A DNA stretch of 64,000 nt from Stenotrophomonas sp. ESTM1D_MKCIP4_1 (GTDB lineage: Bacteria; Pseudomonadota; Gammaproteobacteria; Xanthomonadales; Xanthomonadaceae), in the NCBI RefSeq assembly GCF_003086895.1, contig NZ_CP026004.1, positions 2,702,731-2,766,730 of the forward strand, in the 5' to 3' direction. The position numbers and the translations under genes are program-made. The notes under the pieces were generated by a model that saw only the letters and a program-made list of their open reading frames with translations, was not told where the DNA came from and ran no database searches. Position 1 is the stretch's first letter. Each line of letters opens with the position of its first letter. Below, piece by piece: positions 26,701-34,280 of this stretch.

Positions 26701-29350
26701 CCTGCACGCCGGTCACCGACGGAGCGTCCTGCACGGTGAGGGCTTCGGACGGCACCGATCCCTGGCCGGCACCTGCCGCGTTGAAGGCGGTCACCACGAA
26801 GCGATGTGCGATACCGGCCGGCAGCCCGTCGATACGCAGCGGACTGCCGCTGCCGCGCACGCGCAGGCCACCCGGCAATGCCTGCAGCAGGTAGCTGTCG
26901 ACGGCACTGCCGCCATCGAACGCCGGGGCCTGGAAGCTCACCTCCACGCTGCCGGCCACAAGCGCGACCGCCGTGATGCGGGGCGCGCCGGGCACCACCG
27001 CCTGCACCGCGAACGCGCGGCTGACACGTGGTGCGGGCTGGGTCGCGGCATCGCCCGGCTGGTCGGCGTCGATGCTGCAGGTGCCGATGGCCAGCAGTGT
27101 CACCCGGCCATCGGCGCTGATGCTGCAGACCTGCGGCGTGCTGCTGGCCAAGGCCACCGGCAGGCCGCTGCTCGCGCTGACAAGCACCTGCGGCGTGCTG
27201 CCGAAGGGCTGTGCATCCAGCGGCGCGAACTGGATCAGCTGCTGCGCCATGGGCACCACCTCGCCCGACGCGGTGGACGCCGCGCCCAATCCCGCCTGCG
27301 TGCGCGCGGTGACCGTGAAGCGGTACGCGGTGCCATTCTGCAGGCCATTGAACACGGCGGGCGAGGTGGTGGCCTGCTGCTGCAATCCACCTGGCTGGGC
27401 GGTCATCAGGTAATCCAGCACCGGGCTGCCGCCATCCTGCGCAGGCGCGGCGAACTGCAGCGTCGCTGCACCATCGCCTGCCACCACATCGGTGATGGAC
27501 GGCGCACCGGCCGGCTGCGCCCCCACCAGGATGCCGCCCGTGGATCCCACACCCGCCAGCGTCAACACTGCATCGACGTCATCGATGTTGCGGAGGCTGC
27601 CACCTGCCAGCTGCAGACCGTCGATGCCGATGCCGTCCTCGTCGGACTGGCCTGGCAACACGGTGTAGCTGAAGAGCAGCTGGTTGCTGCCCGAACCGGA
27701 GCGGTACTGGGCCGCCACGTGCTGGCCGCCGATGGACAACTGCAGCTCCGGCACGCCCTGCACGACCACCGGCTGGTCCAGCTGCAGGTGGAACTCAAGG
27801 GTGGCACCGGCCAGGTAGCGACCGGCGGCCGGCACCTGCAGGCCGGTCAGGCGCGGCACCGTCGGCATCGTCACCGCGTCGGACTCGGCCGAAAACAGTC
27901 CTGGGCCCGTCGCCGTACGCGCGCGCACCGCGAAGGTGTAGGTCAGGCCGGGCTGCAGGCGGGTCACCCGCACCGGGCTGGATGCACCATTGACCACGGC
28001 ACGCGTCGACCGCGTCACCACTTCATAGCTGAGAATCGGGCTGCCGCCATCGCTGCTGGGGACATCGAAGTACACGTCCACGCTGGTCGCACCCACGCGC
28101 TCGACGCGGCGCAGTGTCGGCGCCGACGCCTGCACTGCCAGCACAGTGACGCTCTGCTCCACCGGCTGTGCGGCGCGCGTACCGCCATTGCCGGGCTGCA
28201 GCGCGCGCACCGTACAGGTGCCCAGCGCGGACAGGCGCAGGCTGCTCGGCCCTTCCAGCGCACAGGTCAGCGGGGTCAGGCTTTCAAACACGACGACCAG
28301 GCCGCTGCTGGCCGTGGCGTTCAGCGCCAGAAGCGACCCGAGCGGCTGGTCACCAGGGGCGTCGAACTGGATCGTCTGCGCGCTCATCGGCGTAACCGGC
28401 GCACTCGCCTGCGACGCCGGGCTGGTGCGGCTGCCATTGTGCGCGATGACCTGGAACTGCACCGGCGTGCCATTGGCCAGGCCGGTCACCAGGATCGGCG
28501 ACTGGGCACCCACGGCGATGAAGCCGGTGGATGCCATCACCGCGTACTGCAGGATGGGCATACCGCCGGTCTGCGCAGGTGCGGTGAAGCTCACCTCGGC
28601 CTGGCCATCGCCGGCCACGGCTACCACCGCGGTGGGCGCATCGGGCGCGATGGCCGCGATGTTGCCTGACAGCGGCTCGTGGGCGCTTGCGTTCGCTGCA
28701 TCGGTGACCTGCACGGTGACGCCGAACGCGCCAGCGGACTGCGGCGTGCCATGCAGCCGACCGTCGGTTTCCAGCAGCAGCCCAGCAGGCAGCGTGCCGT
28801 CGCGGACGCTGAACGTGTACGGCAACGTGCCGCCGCTGGCGCTCAGGTTGAAATCCACCTCGCTACCGACGGTGAGCTGCTGCACGGCGGGCGGTGCCAG
28901 TTGCAGGGGCTGCGCAGCGGCGGTGATGCAGCGGATCTGGACCGGACTGATGTAGGTGCCCGTGGCGATCCGCATGTAAAGGCCGCTGGCCACGAGGAAG
29001 CTGCTGGGAACGGTTGCGCTGTGTGGCCCCGCAGAACCGGTATGGCTGCGGTAGTCGTAGGCCACCTGAGCGACATTCTGGCTGCGGAGATTGACCATTT
29101 CGGCAGAGGCCGGCGATCCGCCGATGCCTGCCCCATTGTCGGTGAAGCTGAGTTCCAGCGATTCGCCTGCCAGGAACATGCCGGGTGCGACCGTCCGGAT
29201 AACGCTCGTCGTGGTGCCCAGCGCATTGATGGCGTCGCAGACCTGCGATGCTGCCTGCGCTACACCCGTACCTGCCAGCAGCTGCAACAGCAGCACACAC
29301 ATCCAGACGACGACGCGCCCCGCCCCACTCTTCCCTGCTACCGCCGACAT
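23741..29350 (-). CDS. Giant autotransporter with FN3 and Ig-like repeat passenger
   Basis: The product has 1869 residues. Signal peptide about 1-34 (VWMCVLLLQLLAGTGVAQA). Passenger: a unique head to about 150; three He_PIG-type domains (LPAGLLLETDGRLHGTP, LPTGVSLDRSGRLAGAP, LPPGVLLSSDGQLQGVA); five fibronectin-III-like domains each with a P/S-I-x-x-Y strand and G-L-x-x-G-x-x-Y/V-x-F; three Ig-like domains with a Q-x-I motif and internal Cys pair; two SWM-like domains (GRYLAG...DENG/DEDG); and one cadherin-like domain. Residues about 1600-1869 form an autotransporter beta-barrel (YGRGGPTGAGRYDLRSDGLT, ending SSSVGLRLSNGSR). It is probably a surface adhesin. The start at 29350 follows AAGGGGA and precedes the signal peptide directly; an ATG at 29464 would bury it. 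Confidence 0.85.
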   Translation of the reverse strand: MSAVAGKSGAGRVVVWMCVLLLQLLAGTGVAQAASQVCDAINALGTTTSVIRTVAPGMFLAGESLELSFTDNGAGIGGSPASAEMVNLRSQNVAQVAYDYRSHTGSAGPHSATVPSSFLVASGLYMRIATGTYISPVQIRCITAAAQPLQLAPPAVQQLTVGSEVDFNLSASGGTLPYTFSVRDGTLPAGLLLETDGRLHGTPQSAGAFGVTVQVTDAANASAHEPLSGNIAAIAPDAPTAVVAVAGDGQAEVSFTAPAQTGGMPILQYAVMASTGFIAVGAQSPILVTGLANGTPVQFQVIAHNGSRTSPASQASAPVTPMSAQTIQFDAPGDQPLGSLLALNATASSGLVVVFESLTPLTCALEGPSSLRLSALGTCTVRALQPGNGGTRAAQPVEQSVTVLAVQASAPTLRRVERVGATSVDVYFDVPSSDGGSPILSYEVVTRSTRAVVNGASSPVRVTRLQPGLTYTFAVRARTATGPGLFSAESDAVTMPTVPRLTGLQVPAAGRYLAGATLEFHLQLDQPVVVQGVPELQLSIGGQHVAAQYRSGSGSNQLLFSYTVLPGQSDEDGIGIDGLQLAGGSLRNIDDVDAVLTLAGVGSTGGILVGAQPAGAPSITDVVAGDGAATLQFAAPAQDGGSPVLDYLMTAQPGGLQQQATTSPAVFNGLQNGTAYRFTVTARTQAGLGAASTASGEVVPMAQQLIQFAPLDAQPFGSTPQVLVSASSGLPVALASSTPQVCSISADGRVTLLAIGTCSIDADQPGDAATQPAPRVSRAFAVQAVVPGAPRITAVALVAGSVEVSFQAPAFDGGSAVDSYLLQALPGGLRVRGSGSPLRIDGLPAGIAHRFVVTAFNAAGAGQGSVPSEALTVQDAPSVTGVQVPAEGRYLAGQVLSFAVQFDQALQVGAAPQLLLRIGSLGRVALLAAHETNAQGSMLRFQYTLQADDRDENGIAVESLQAAAGSLRNAQGTDARTVLANVGATTGIRVGADLPSAPANVRGVAGDGQVQVHFDAAQPGSGAIVDYTVTAQPGGITATGTTSPITVRGLVNGSAYRFVVVARSAFGTGVASAASAAVVPVPDLSVTDSSAAVAYGATAVVLPLAVDGVADQLQVTAGPQHGRVDVQGTTLRYTPAAGYAGTDRITYTVSDAFRTSAPATITIIVGTPTVTLQSAVLPQGVAGTPLDAQLSATGGAAPYAYAIVAGQLPTGVSLDRSGRLAGAPMVAGRFEIEVEVSDSSSGSGPFRARRAFVLDVVAPQIEEDAAPLPPATQAGPVSLRLQARGGTAPYAFRLLSGALPPGVLLSSDGQLQGVATRAGVFDFDVEVSDTYGFTGVARYQLQVAQAAQAITGFAVNPATPVYSEGGAFEVSAQGGASGQPLRFGSSSPAVCSVNGSRVAMLAAGRCVLTVDQDGDANHEAAPQLQHVVEIALAVPTLVWSADLQRLLEQGSFELPLPTSASPGTFSFHSSDTAVASIEGRTVHVHGEGRVVITAEQAAAGGYAAARVDLTLVVTVRPDPTRDPGVTGLLQAQVDASVRFANAQQANIRDRLRQVRAGGNADSNTLSVSTGARGPDAASLPLGQAVARDGPLLPAGWGTWASGTATYGRGGPTGAGRYDLRSDGLTVGVDRRLGENALWGVAGSVGRNDSEQGDARTRLQADQRSLAVYGLWRGNAHVFVDAVLATGDLRFDLQRWSRDANAMATARREGSQWFGSLSLGYEQVLSGMRMSGYARMDGSRSTLDAYREQGLGELDLAYGRHVVDSRALAFGLEGSAVQTDEARLRPFWNIEYRQALQDRGEATLNYAEWARPQDYRLAMRSYNDDLLSLSAGVDVLIARGWILSLLLGHEQARGSDRSSSVGLRLSNGSR

Positions 29351-29526
29351 CGATCCGTTCCCCTTGAATGAAGGGGGCGCACACGCCGGTCCATCGCCGC
29401 GCGTGCGGCAATGGCTCATGGTCGGTGTGGTTCCCCCTGGTACCGGTGCGGTAACGGCACGCAACGGGGGAACTTGAGCGCCTGTCGCAGGGCTCTCGCC
29501 ACGGACCTGCCTGCTGCAAACTGGCG

Positions 29527-30021
29527 CTAGCCGACCGCCCGCGCAAGCACTTCACGCAACGCCGTGGCCACGCCCGCCACGGCACCCTGCGGCAGGACCG
29601 CCCGCTGGCGGGAACGCGAACGCGGTGGCTGCCACGCCAGGCAGATGCGACCGGAATCATCCCGCCAGCCCACCACCTTCCAGTCATCAAGCAGATCGCC
29701 ACAACTGAGCAGATGGCGCTGCGCCCTGGTGTAAAGGGTCTCGGCAGCGGGGTCTTCCGCATCCTGTTCCGAGGCGGAGAACATATGCAGCAGCGCGGCA
29801 TCGGCCTGGCTCAGTGACATCGTCCGAAGCGCGCTGGGCAGCGCCGGCAACCGCAGCAGCGCCTGCAGGAAGCTGCCCACGTAGCCGTCGAAATAGACGC
29901 CGCCGTCAAGTGCCCCCAGGGGCTGCCCTGCGCACCAGAAGCATGCCCGGCCATAGCCCCTGGCTGGGTTGTCGAGACTGAACTCCAGTGCGAACACCTC
30001 GGGATTGCCGAGCATGAGCAT
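29527..30021 (-). CDS. Imm42-like immunity protein / hypothetical
   Basis: A 164-residue cytoplasmic protein. The N terminus MLMLGNPEVFALEFSLDN and RACFWCAGQPLGALDGG resemble Imm42-type immunity proteins, which neutralise polymorphic toxins. The middle has an acidic helical segment (SEQDAEDPAAETLY) and the C terminus is basic. GGAG lies 8 nt before the ATG at 30021, favoured over an upstream ATG at 30048. No toxin gene is adjacent. The family assignment is by memory of motif pattern and is tentative. Confidence 0.6.
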   Translation of the reverse strand: MLMLGNPEVFALEFSLDNPARGYGRACFWCAGQPLGALDGGVYFDGYVGSFLQALLRLPALPSALRTMSLSQADAALLHMFSASEQDAEDPAAETLYTRAQRHLLSCGDLLDDWKVVGWRDDSGRICLAWQPPRSRSRQRAVLPQGAVAGVATALREVLARAVG

Positions 30022-30052
30022 CAACGCATCTCCGCGCCTGCGCTGCACGGCA

Positions 30053-31483
30053 TCACTCGAACGAACCGACCGAGTCGTGGGCCAGGTTGTCGAAGCGGGT
30101 GTATTCGCCGAAGAATTTCAGCTTGCACGAACCGGTGGGGCCACCACGGTGCTTGCCGATGATGATCTCGGCCAGGCCCTTGTCCGGCGAGTTTTCCTTG
30201 TTGTAGTAATCGTCGCGGTAGATGAACACGATCATGTCCGCGTCCTGCTCGATTGCGCCCGATTCGCGAAGATCGGCCATCACCGGGCGCTTGTCGGTAC
30301 GCGTTTCCAGCGATCGGTTCAACTGCGAAAGCGCGATGACCGGTACGTTCAGCTCCTTGGCCAGGCCCTTCAGCGATCGCGAGATTTCCGAGATTTCGGT
30401 CGCGCGGTTTTCGCTGTTGCCCGGCACGCTCATCAGCTGCAGGTAGTCGATCACGATCAGGCCCAGGTCGTGCTCGCGCTTCAGGCGGCGGCACTTGGAA
30501 CGCAGGATCTCCGGCGACACGCCCGGCGTATCGTCGATGAAGATCTTGGTTTCCTTCAGCATCTTGATCGCGCTGGTGACCCGGCTCCAGTCCTCGTCTT
30601 CCAGCTGGCCGGTACGCAGTCGCTGGGCGTTGATGCGGCCGTTGGAGGAAATCAGGCGCATCGCCAGCTGCGAGGCCGACATTTCCATCGAAAACACCGC
30701 CACGCCCTTCTTCGACTTGATCGCCGCATACTCGGCGATGTTCAGCGCGAAGGTGGTCTTGCCCATCGCCGGGCGCGCCGCGAGGATGATCAGGTCGGTC
30801 GGCTGCAGGCCGGCGGTCATCGCATCGAAATCGGTGTAACCGGTCGGCAGGCCGGTGATGTTGCCGCCGTTCTCGAAGCGGTTGCGCAGTTCTTCAAAGG
30901 CGTCCTTCAGCGCGCCGGGCATGGCCACGAAGTCGGTGCGGCCGCGCGCACCCTGCTCGGCGATCGCGAACACGCTCTTCTCGGCCGACGCCAGCAGTTC
31001 ACTGCTGTCGCGACCTTCGGGCTGGAAACCGTCATTGACGATGTCGGTACCGACTTGGATCAGCTGCCGCAGCACCGCCTTGTCACGCACGATCTCGGCG
31101 TAGGCGACGATATTGGCCGCCGAGGGCGTGGTGCTGGCCAGCTCGATCAGGTAGGCGCCATCGCCGACCAGTTCCATCTTGCCCTGCGATTCAAACCATT
31201 CGCCCAGGGTGACCGCGTCGAACGGACGCTCGCGCTCGGACAGCTCGCGGATCGCCCGGTAGATCATCTGGTGATCGCGGCGGTAGAAATCGGTCTCGGT
31301 CAGCTGGTCGTTGACCCGGTCGTAGGCTTCCGGGGCCAGCATCAGGCCACCCAGCACCGCCTGCTCGGCTTCCACCGAATGCGGCGGCACGCGCAGTTGA
31401 TCGATGCGCGACTCGTCGCGTTCGCGGTCGAAGCCATCACCGCGCTCTTTGCGGTTGGAACGGAAGCCGGGACGGGCGGACAT
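30053..31483 (-). CDS. dnaB: Replicative DNA helicase DnaB
   Basis: The 476-residue hexameric 5'-3' helicase unwinds DNA at the replication fork. The N-terminal primase-interaction domain (about 30-135, PHSVEAEQAVLGGLM) is followed by a linker and a RecA-like motor with Walker A ARPAMGKTTFALN and Walker B LGLIVIDYLQLM, then SQLNRSLETRTDKRPVMADLRESGAIEQDADMI motifs H3/H4. No intein is present. The 226-nt upstream gap contains repeats. Confidence 0.97.
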   Translation of the reverse strand: MSARPGFRSNRKERGDGFDRERDESRIDQLRVPPHSVEAEQAVLGGLMLAPEAYDRVNDQLTETDFYRRDHQMIYRAIRELSERERPFDAVTLGEWFESQGKMELVGDGAYLIELASTTPSAANIVAYAEIVRDKAVLRQLIQVGTDIVNDGFQPEGRDSSELLASAEKSVFAIAEQGARGRTDFVAMPGALKDAFEELRNRFENGGNITGLPTGYTDFDAMTAGLQPTDLIILAARPAMGKTTFALNIAEYAAIKSKKGVAVFSMEMSASQLAMRLISSNGRINAQRLRTGQLEDEDWSRVTSAIKMLKETKIFIDDTPGVSPEILRSKCRRLKREHDLGLIVIDYLQLMSVPGNSENRATEISEISRSLKGLAKELNVPVIALSQLNRSLETRTDKRPVMADLRESGAIEQDADMIVFIYRDDYYNKENSPDKGLAEIIIGKHRGGPTGSCKLKFFGEYTRFDNLAHDSVGSFE

Positions 31484-31637
31484 GCTGCGGTGTTTCCTGC
31501 GAAAGTAGGCCAGACGAGTGTAGGCATGCGCCGACCCCGGCGGCCATGGACAAGCCTGTGGATAAGCTGTGGCCGAACGGGGGATATCCGCCGCTGTGCG
31601 ACGTACCTGTCCGGCCTATGGAGACCCATTATCGCAT

Positions 31638-31699
31638 GGGGTCAGAGCCCGCCGCAGAATGGGGTCGGATCCCTCTGCGCAGCAGAGGGCTCCGACCCC
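31638..31699. repeat. 39-nt GGGGTCGGAT hairpin family (copy at 31661-31699 plus a half arm)
   Basis: 31661-31699 is an 18+3+18-nt hairpin: GGGGTCGGATCCC outer arm, CTCTGC/GCAGAG inner stem. A solitary arm GGGGTCAGAGCCC lies at 31638-31650. Related 39-nt copies are at 48661-48699, 48713-48751 and 55167-55205, each with a different inner stem. It fills most of the dnaB upstream gap. Confidence 0.8.
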
Positions 31700-31709
31700 A
31701 AAGGCAGCG

Positions 31710-32270
31710 TCAATCGCCCTTGGCGTGCACCGCAATCAGCTTCAGGAAGCGGTCCACATAGCCCTGAAGGAATTTCTGCGTGCCCTCGTTATGGATCGTG
31801 CCATCGGCGCCGATCAGTTCATCCTTGAAATGGATGAACGCCTCCGGCTGCCCCAGTACGTGCATGTCCAGGAAGGCCAGGCTGTTGCGAAGGTGCTGCT
31901 GGGCCACCGCCGTGCCGATCTGGCCGATGGAGGCGCCGATCACCGCCGCCGGCTTGCCGCCGAACGCGCTGTCACCATACGGCCGCGAGCCGATATCGAT
32001 GGCGTTCTTCAGCACGCCGGGCACGGAACGGTTGTACTCAGGGGTGACGAACAGCACCGCATCGGCGGCACGGACCTCGTCCTTCAGGCGCGTGCCCTGC
32101 GCCGGATAGCTGCCATCGAAATCCTGGTTGTACAGCGGCAGATCGTCGATGCGCACGTACTGGAAACGCGCGCGATCGCCGGCCAGCTTTTCCAGTGCAA
32201 GGGCCAGCCTGCGGTTGCAGGATTCCTTGCGCAGGCTGCCAACGAACACGGCAATGGTGGGAACAGGCAT
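31710..32270 (-). CDS. NAD(P)H-dependent FMN reductase (ChrR/YieF-like)
   Basis: The 186-residue flavodoxin-like cytoplasmic protein has the FMN-binding GSLRKESCNRRLA near residue 11 and PEYNRSVPGVLKNAIDIGSRP at about 77-97, the signature of the NADPH-dependent FMN reductase family that includes quinone and chromate reductases. It reduces quinones or metals by two-electron transfer and is thought to protect against redox cycling. It is likely monocistronic; asnB ends 63 nt upstream. Confidence 0.9.
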   Translation of the reverse strand: MPVPTIAVFVGSLRKESCNRRLALALEKLAGDRARFQYVRIDDLPLYNQDFDGSYPAQGTRLKDEVRAADAVLFVTPEYNRSVPGVLKNAIDIGSRPYGDSAFGGKPAAVIGASIGQIGTAVAQQHLRNSLAFLDMHVLGQPEAFIHFKDELIGADGTIHNEGTQKFLQGYVDRFLKLIAVHAKGD

Positions 32271-32333
32271 GGTGGGGCACTCCTGGCGGGAAAAGGCCAG
32301 CCTAGCGGCCAGCCCGGTGTGCCCCGGTGAAGA

Positions 32334-34277
32334 TCAACCGCGCGCCACGCCCGCCCGCACCTGCCGCCAATGGTCCTGCCAGGCCTGGAACATCAGCACG
32401 TTCCACAGGTGGGTGTGCCACTTGCGCTGCCCCCCCAGGAACTGCTGCCACAGCGGCTGCACCGCCGCCGCCGACAACACGCCTTCGCGTTCCAGCCGTG
32501 CCGGCTGCAGCAGGTCATCGGCCCACGGCCGCAGGTCGCCCTTCAGCCACTCACTCACCGGCGCGCCGAAGCCGCGCTTGGGCCGGTGCACCATCGACTG
32601 CGGCACATAGCGGCCCAGCACGCGCTTGAGCAGCACCTTGCTGGTGTCCTCGCTGCGCTTGAAGGCCAGCGGCAGCGACCAGGCGAATTCGGCCACACGC
32701 CAGTCCAGCAGCGGTGCCCGCGCTTCCAGGCTGACCGCCATCGAGGTCCGGTCCACCTTGCACAACAGGTCGTCGGGCAGGTAGCTGACAAAATCGGCCA
32801 GCATCATCGCGTCGGCCGGCGTACCGGCGCCGTGCAGCGGGTCGGCCAGATCGTAGAAGCTGCCGGCCTCGCGCGCGCCGATCACCGCCGACGCCGGGTC
32901 ACGCCAGCGCGAGATGCGGTTGCGGTAGACATCGCCGATGCCGCGCGCGCCGGTCTCGGCCAGCAGCGCGGCCAGGCCGCCCGTGCGCGAGGATTCGCCC
33001 TGCTGGTGTGCACGCGCGCCCATCCAGCGCCGCAGCGGCGCCGGCACGCGGCCCAGCATCTGCCAGTTGCGCAGCGCGCGCACATAGCGGGTGTAGCCGA
33101 AGAACAGTTCATCACCACCGTCACCGGACAGGGCCACGGTCACGCCCTGCCGCGCCAGCCGCGCTACCAGGGCGGTCGGCACCTGCGAGGCATCGGCGAA
33201 GGGCTCGTCGAACATCGCCGGCAGCTGCGGCACCACCGCCAGCGCATCGGCGCCACTCACGTACAGCTCGGTGTGGTCACAACCCAGGTGGCCGGCCAGC
33301 TCTTTCGCCAGCGGCGCCTCGTCATGGTGCGAGCCGCTGAAGCCGATGCTGAAACTGTGCACCGGCTGCGTGCTCTGCGCCTGCATCAGCGCGGCTACCA
33401 GCGACGAATCGGTGCCACCGGACAGGAACACGCCCACCGGCACGTCGGCCACCATGCGCAGCGCCACGGCATCGCGCAGCAGGCCGTCCAGCTGTTCCTC
33501 GGCCTCCTCGATGCGGCCCTGGAACGGTGCGGCCAGCGCCGCCTGCATGCGCGCGCGCGCATCCCAGTACGGGCGCTGGGCCTGCTCGGGGCGGTGCGCG
33601 GCGGCACCGGCGGCCACCATCGCCGCATCCAGGCGCAGCACGCGGCCCGGCATCAGCTTGTAGCAGCGCTGGTGGATGCTGTGCGGGGCCGGGATGTAAT
33701 CCAGGCGCAGCAGCAGGGTCAGTGCATCGCGATCAATGTCGTTGTCGAAGTCCGGGTGCTGCCACAGCGCCTTCAGCTCGGAACCGAACACCAGCGTGTC
33801 GCCGGCCCAGCCGTAGTACAGCGGCTTCTTGCCCACCCGGTCGCGGGCCAGCCACAGGCACTGCTCCTGGCGGTCCCACAACGCTATGGCGAACATGCCG
33901 TTGGCACGCTGCAGGGTGTCCTCGACGCCCCACTGCAGGATCGCCGCCAGCAGCACCTCGGTATCGGAATGGCCACGGAACGTATGCCCCAGCGGTTCAA
34001 GCTCGGCACGCAGCGCGGCGAAGTTGTAGACCTCGCCGTTGTAGGCCATCACGTAACGGCCGTCGGCCGAGGCCATCGGCTGGTGGCCCAGCGGCGAAAG
34101 GTCGAGGATGCTCAGGCGGCGGTGCGCCAGAGCGATGCCAGCGGCGGCGTCGACCCAGCTGCCGCCGTCATCCGGCCCGCGGTGGTGCAGCGCCTGCCCC
34201 ATGGCCAGCACCTGCGCCTGCAGCGCCTCGGCCGGCGACTGCGCCGCCGGCAACAACATTCCCGCCAATCCACACAT
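32334..34277 (-). CDS. asnB: Asparagine synthetase, glutamine-hydrolysing (AsnB type)
   Basis: A 647-residue two-domain enzyme. The N-terminal glutamine amidotransferase has the nucleophile Cys2 (MCGLAGML), and LSILDLSPLGHQPM, YNGEVYNF and HSDTEVLLAAI segments. The C-terminal ATP-pyrophosphatase synthetase domain has the P-loop VFLSGGTDSSLVAALM. Family members make asparagine or amidate sugars and peptides in polysaccharide and secondary pathways. The start lies 3 nt after the stop of the fused E1 dehydrogenase gene, a close coupling that suggests a biosynthetic context, not housekeeping asparagine synthesis. Confidence 0.9.
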   Translation of the reverse strand: MCGLAGMLLPAAQSPAEALQAQVLAMGQALHHRGPDDGGSWVDAAAGIALAHRRLSILDLSPLGHQPMASADGRYVMAYNGEVYNFAALRAELEPLGHTFRGHSDTEVLLAAILQWGVEDTLQRANGMFAIALWDRQEQCLWLARDRVGKKPLYYGWAGDTLVFGSELKALWQHPDFDNDIDRDALTLLLRLDYIPAPHSIHQRCYKLMPGRVLRLDAAMVAAGAAAHRPEQAQRPYWDARARMQAALAAPFQGRIEEAEEQLDGLLRDAVALRMVADVPVGVFLSGGTDSSLVAALMQAQSTQPVHSFSIGFSGSHHDEAPLAKELAGHLGCDHTELYVSGADALAVVPQLPAMFDEPFADASQVPTALVARLARQGVTVALSGDGGDELFFGYTRYVRALRNWQMLGRVPAPLRRWMGARAHQQGESSRTGGLAALLAETGARGIGDVYRNRISRWRDPASAVIGAREAGSFYDLADPLHGAGTPADAMMLADFVSYLPDDLLCKVDRTSMAVSLEARAPLLDWRVAEFAWSLPLAFKRSEDTSKVLLKRVLGRYVPQSMVHRPKRGFGAPVSEWLKGDLRPWADDLLQPARLEREGVLSAAAVQPLWQQFLGGQRKWHTHLWNVLMFQAWQDHWRQVRAGVARG

Positions 34278-34280
34278 GCA

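Noticed and set aside
23672..28669. A 1665-codon open frame on the plus strand
   Set aside because: It runs antisense to the autotransporter gene, has no start signal, and its Arg/His/Ala/Gln-rich content is that of a high-GC mirror frame.
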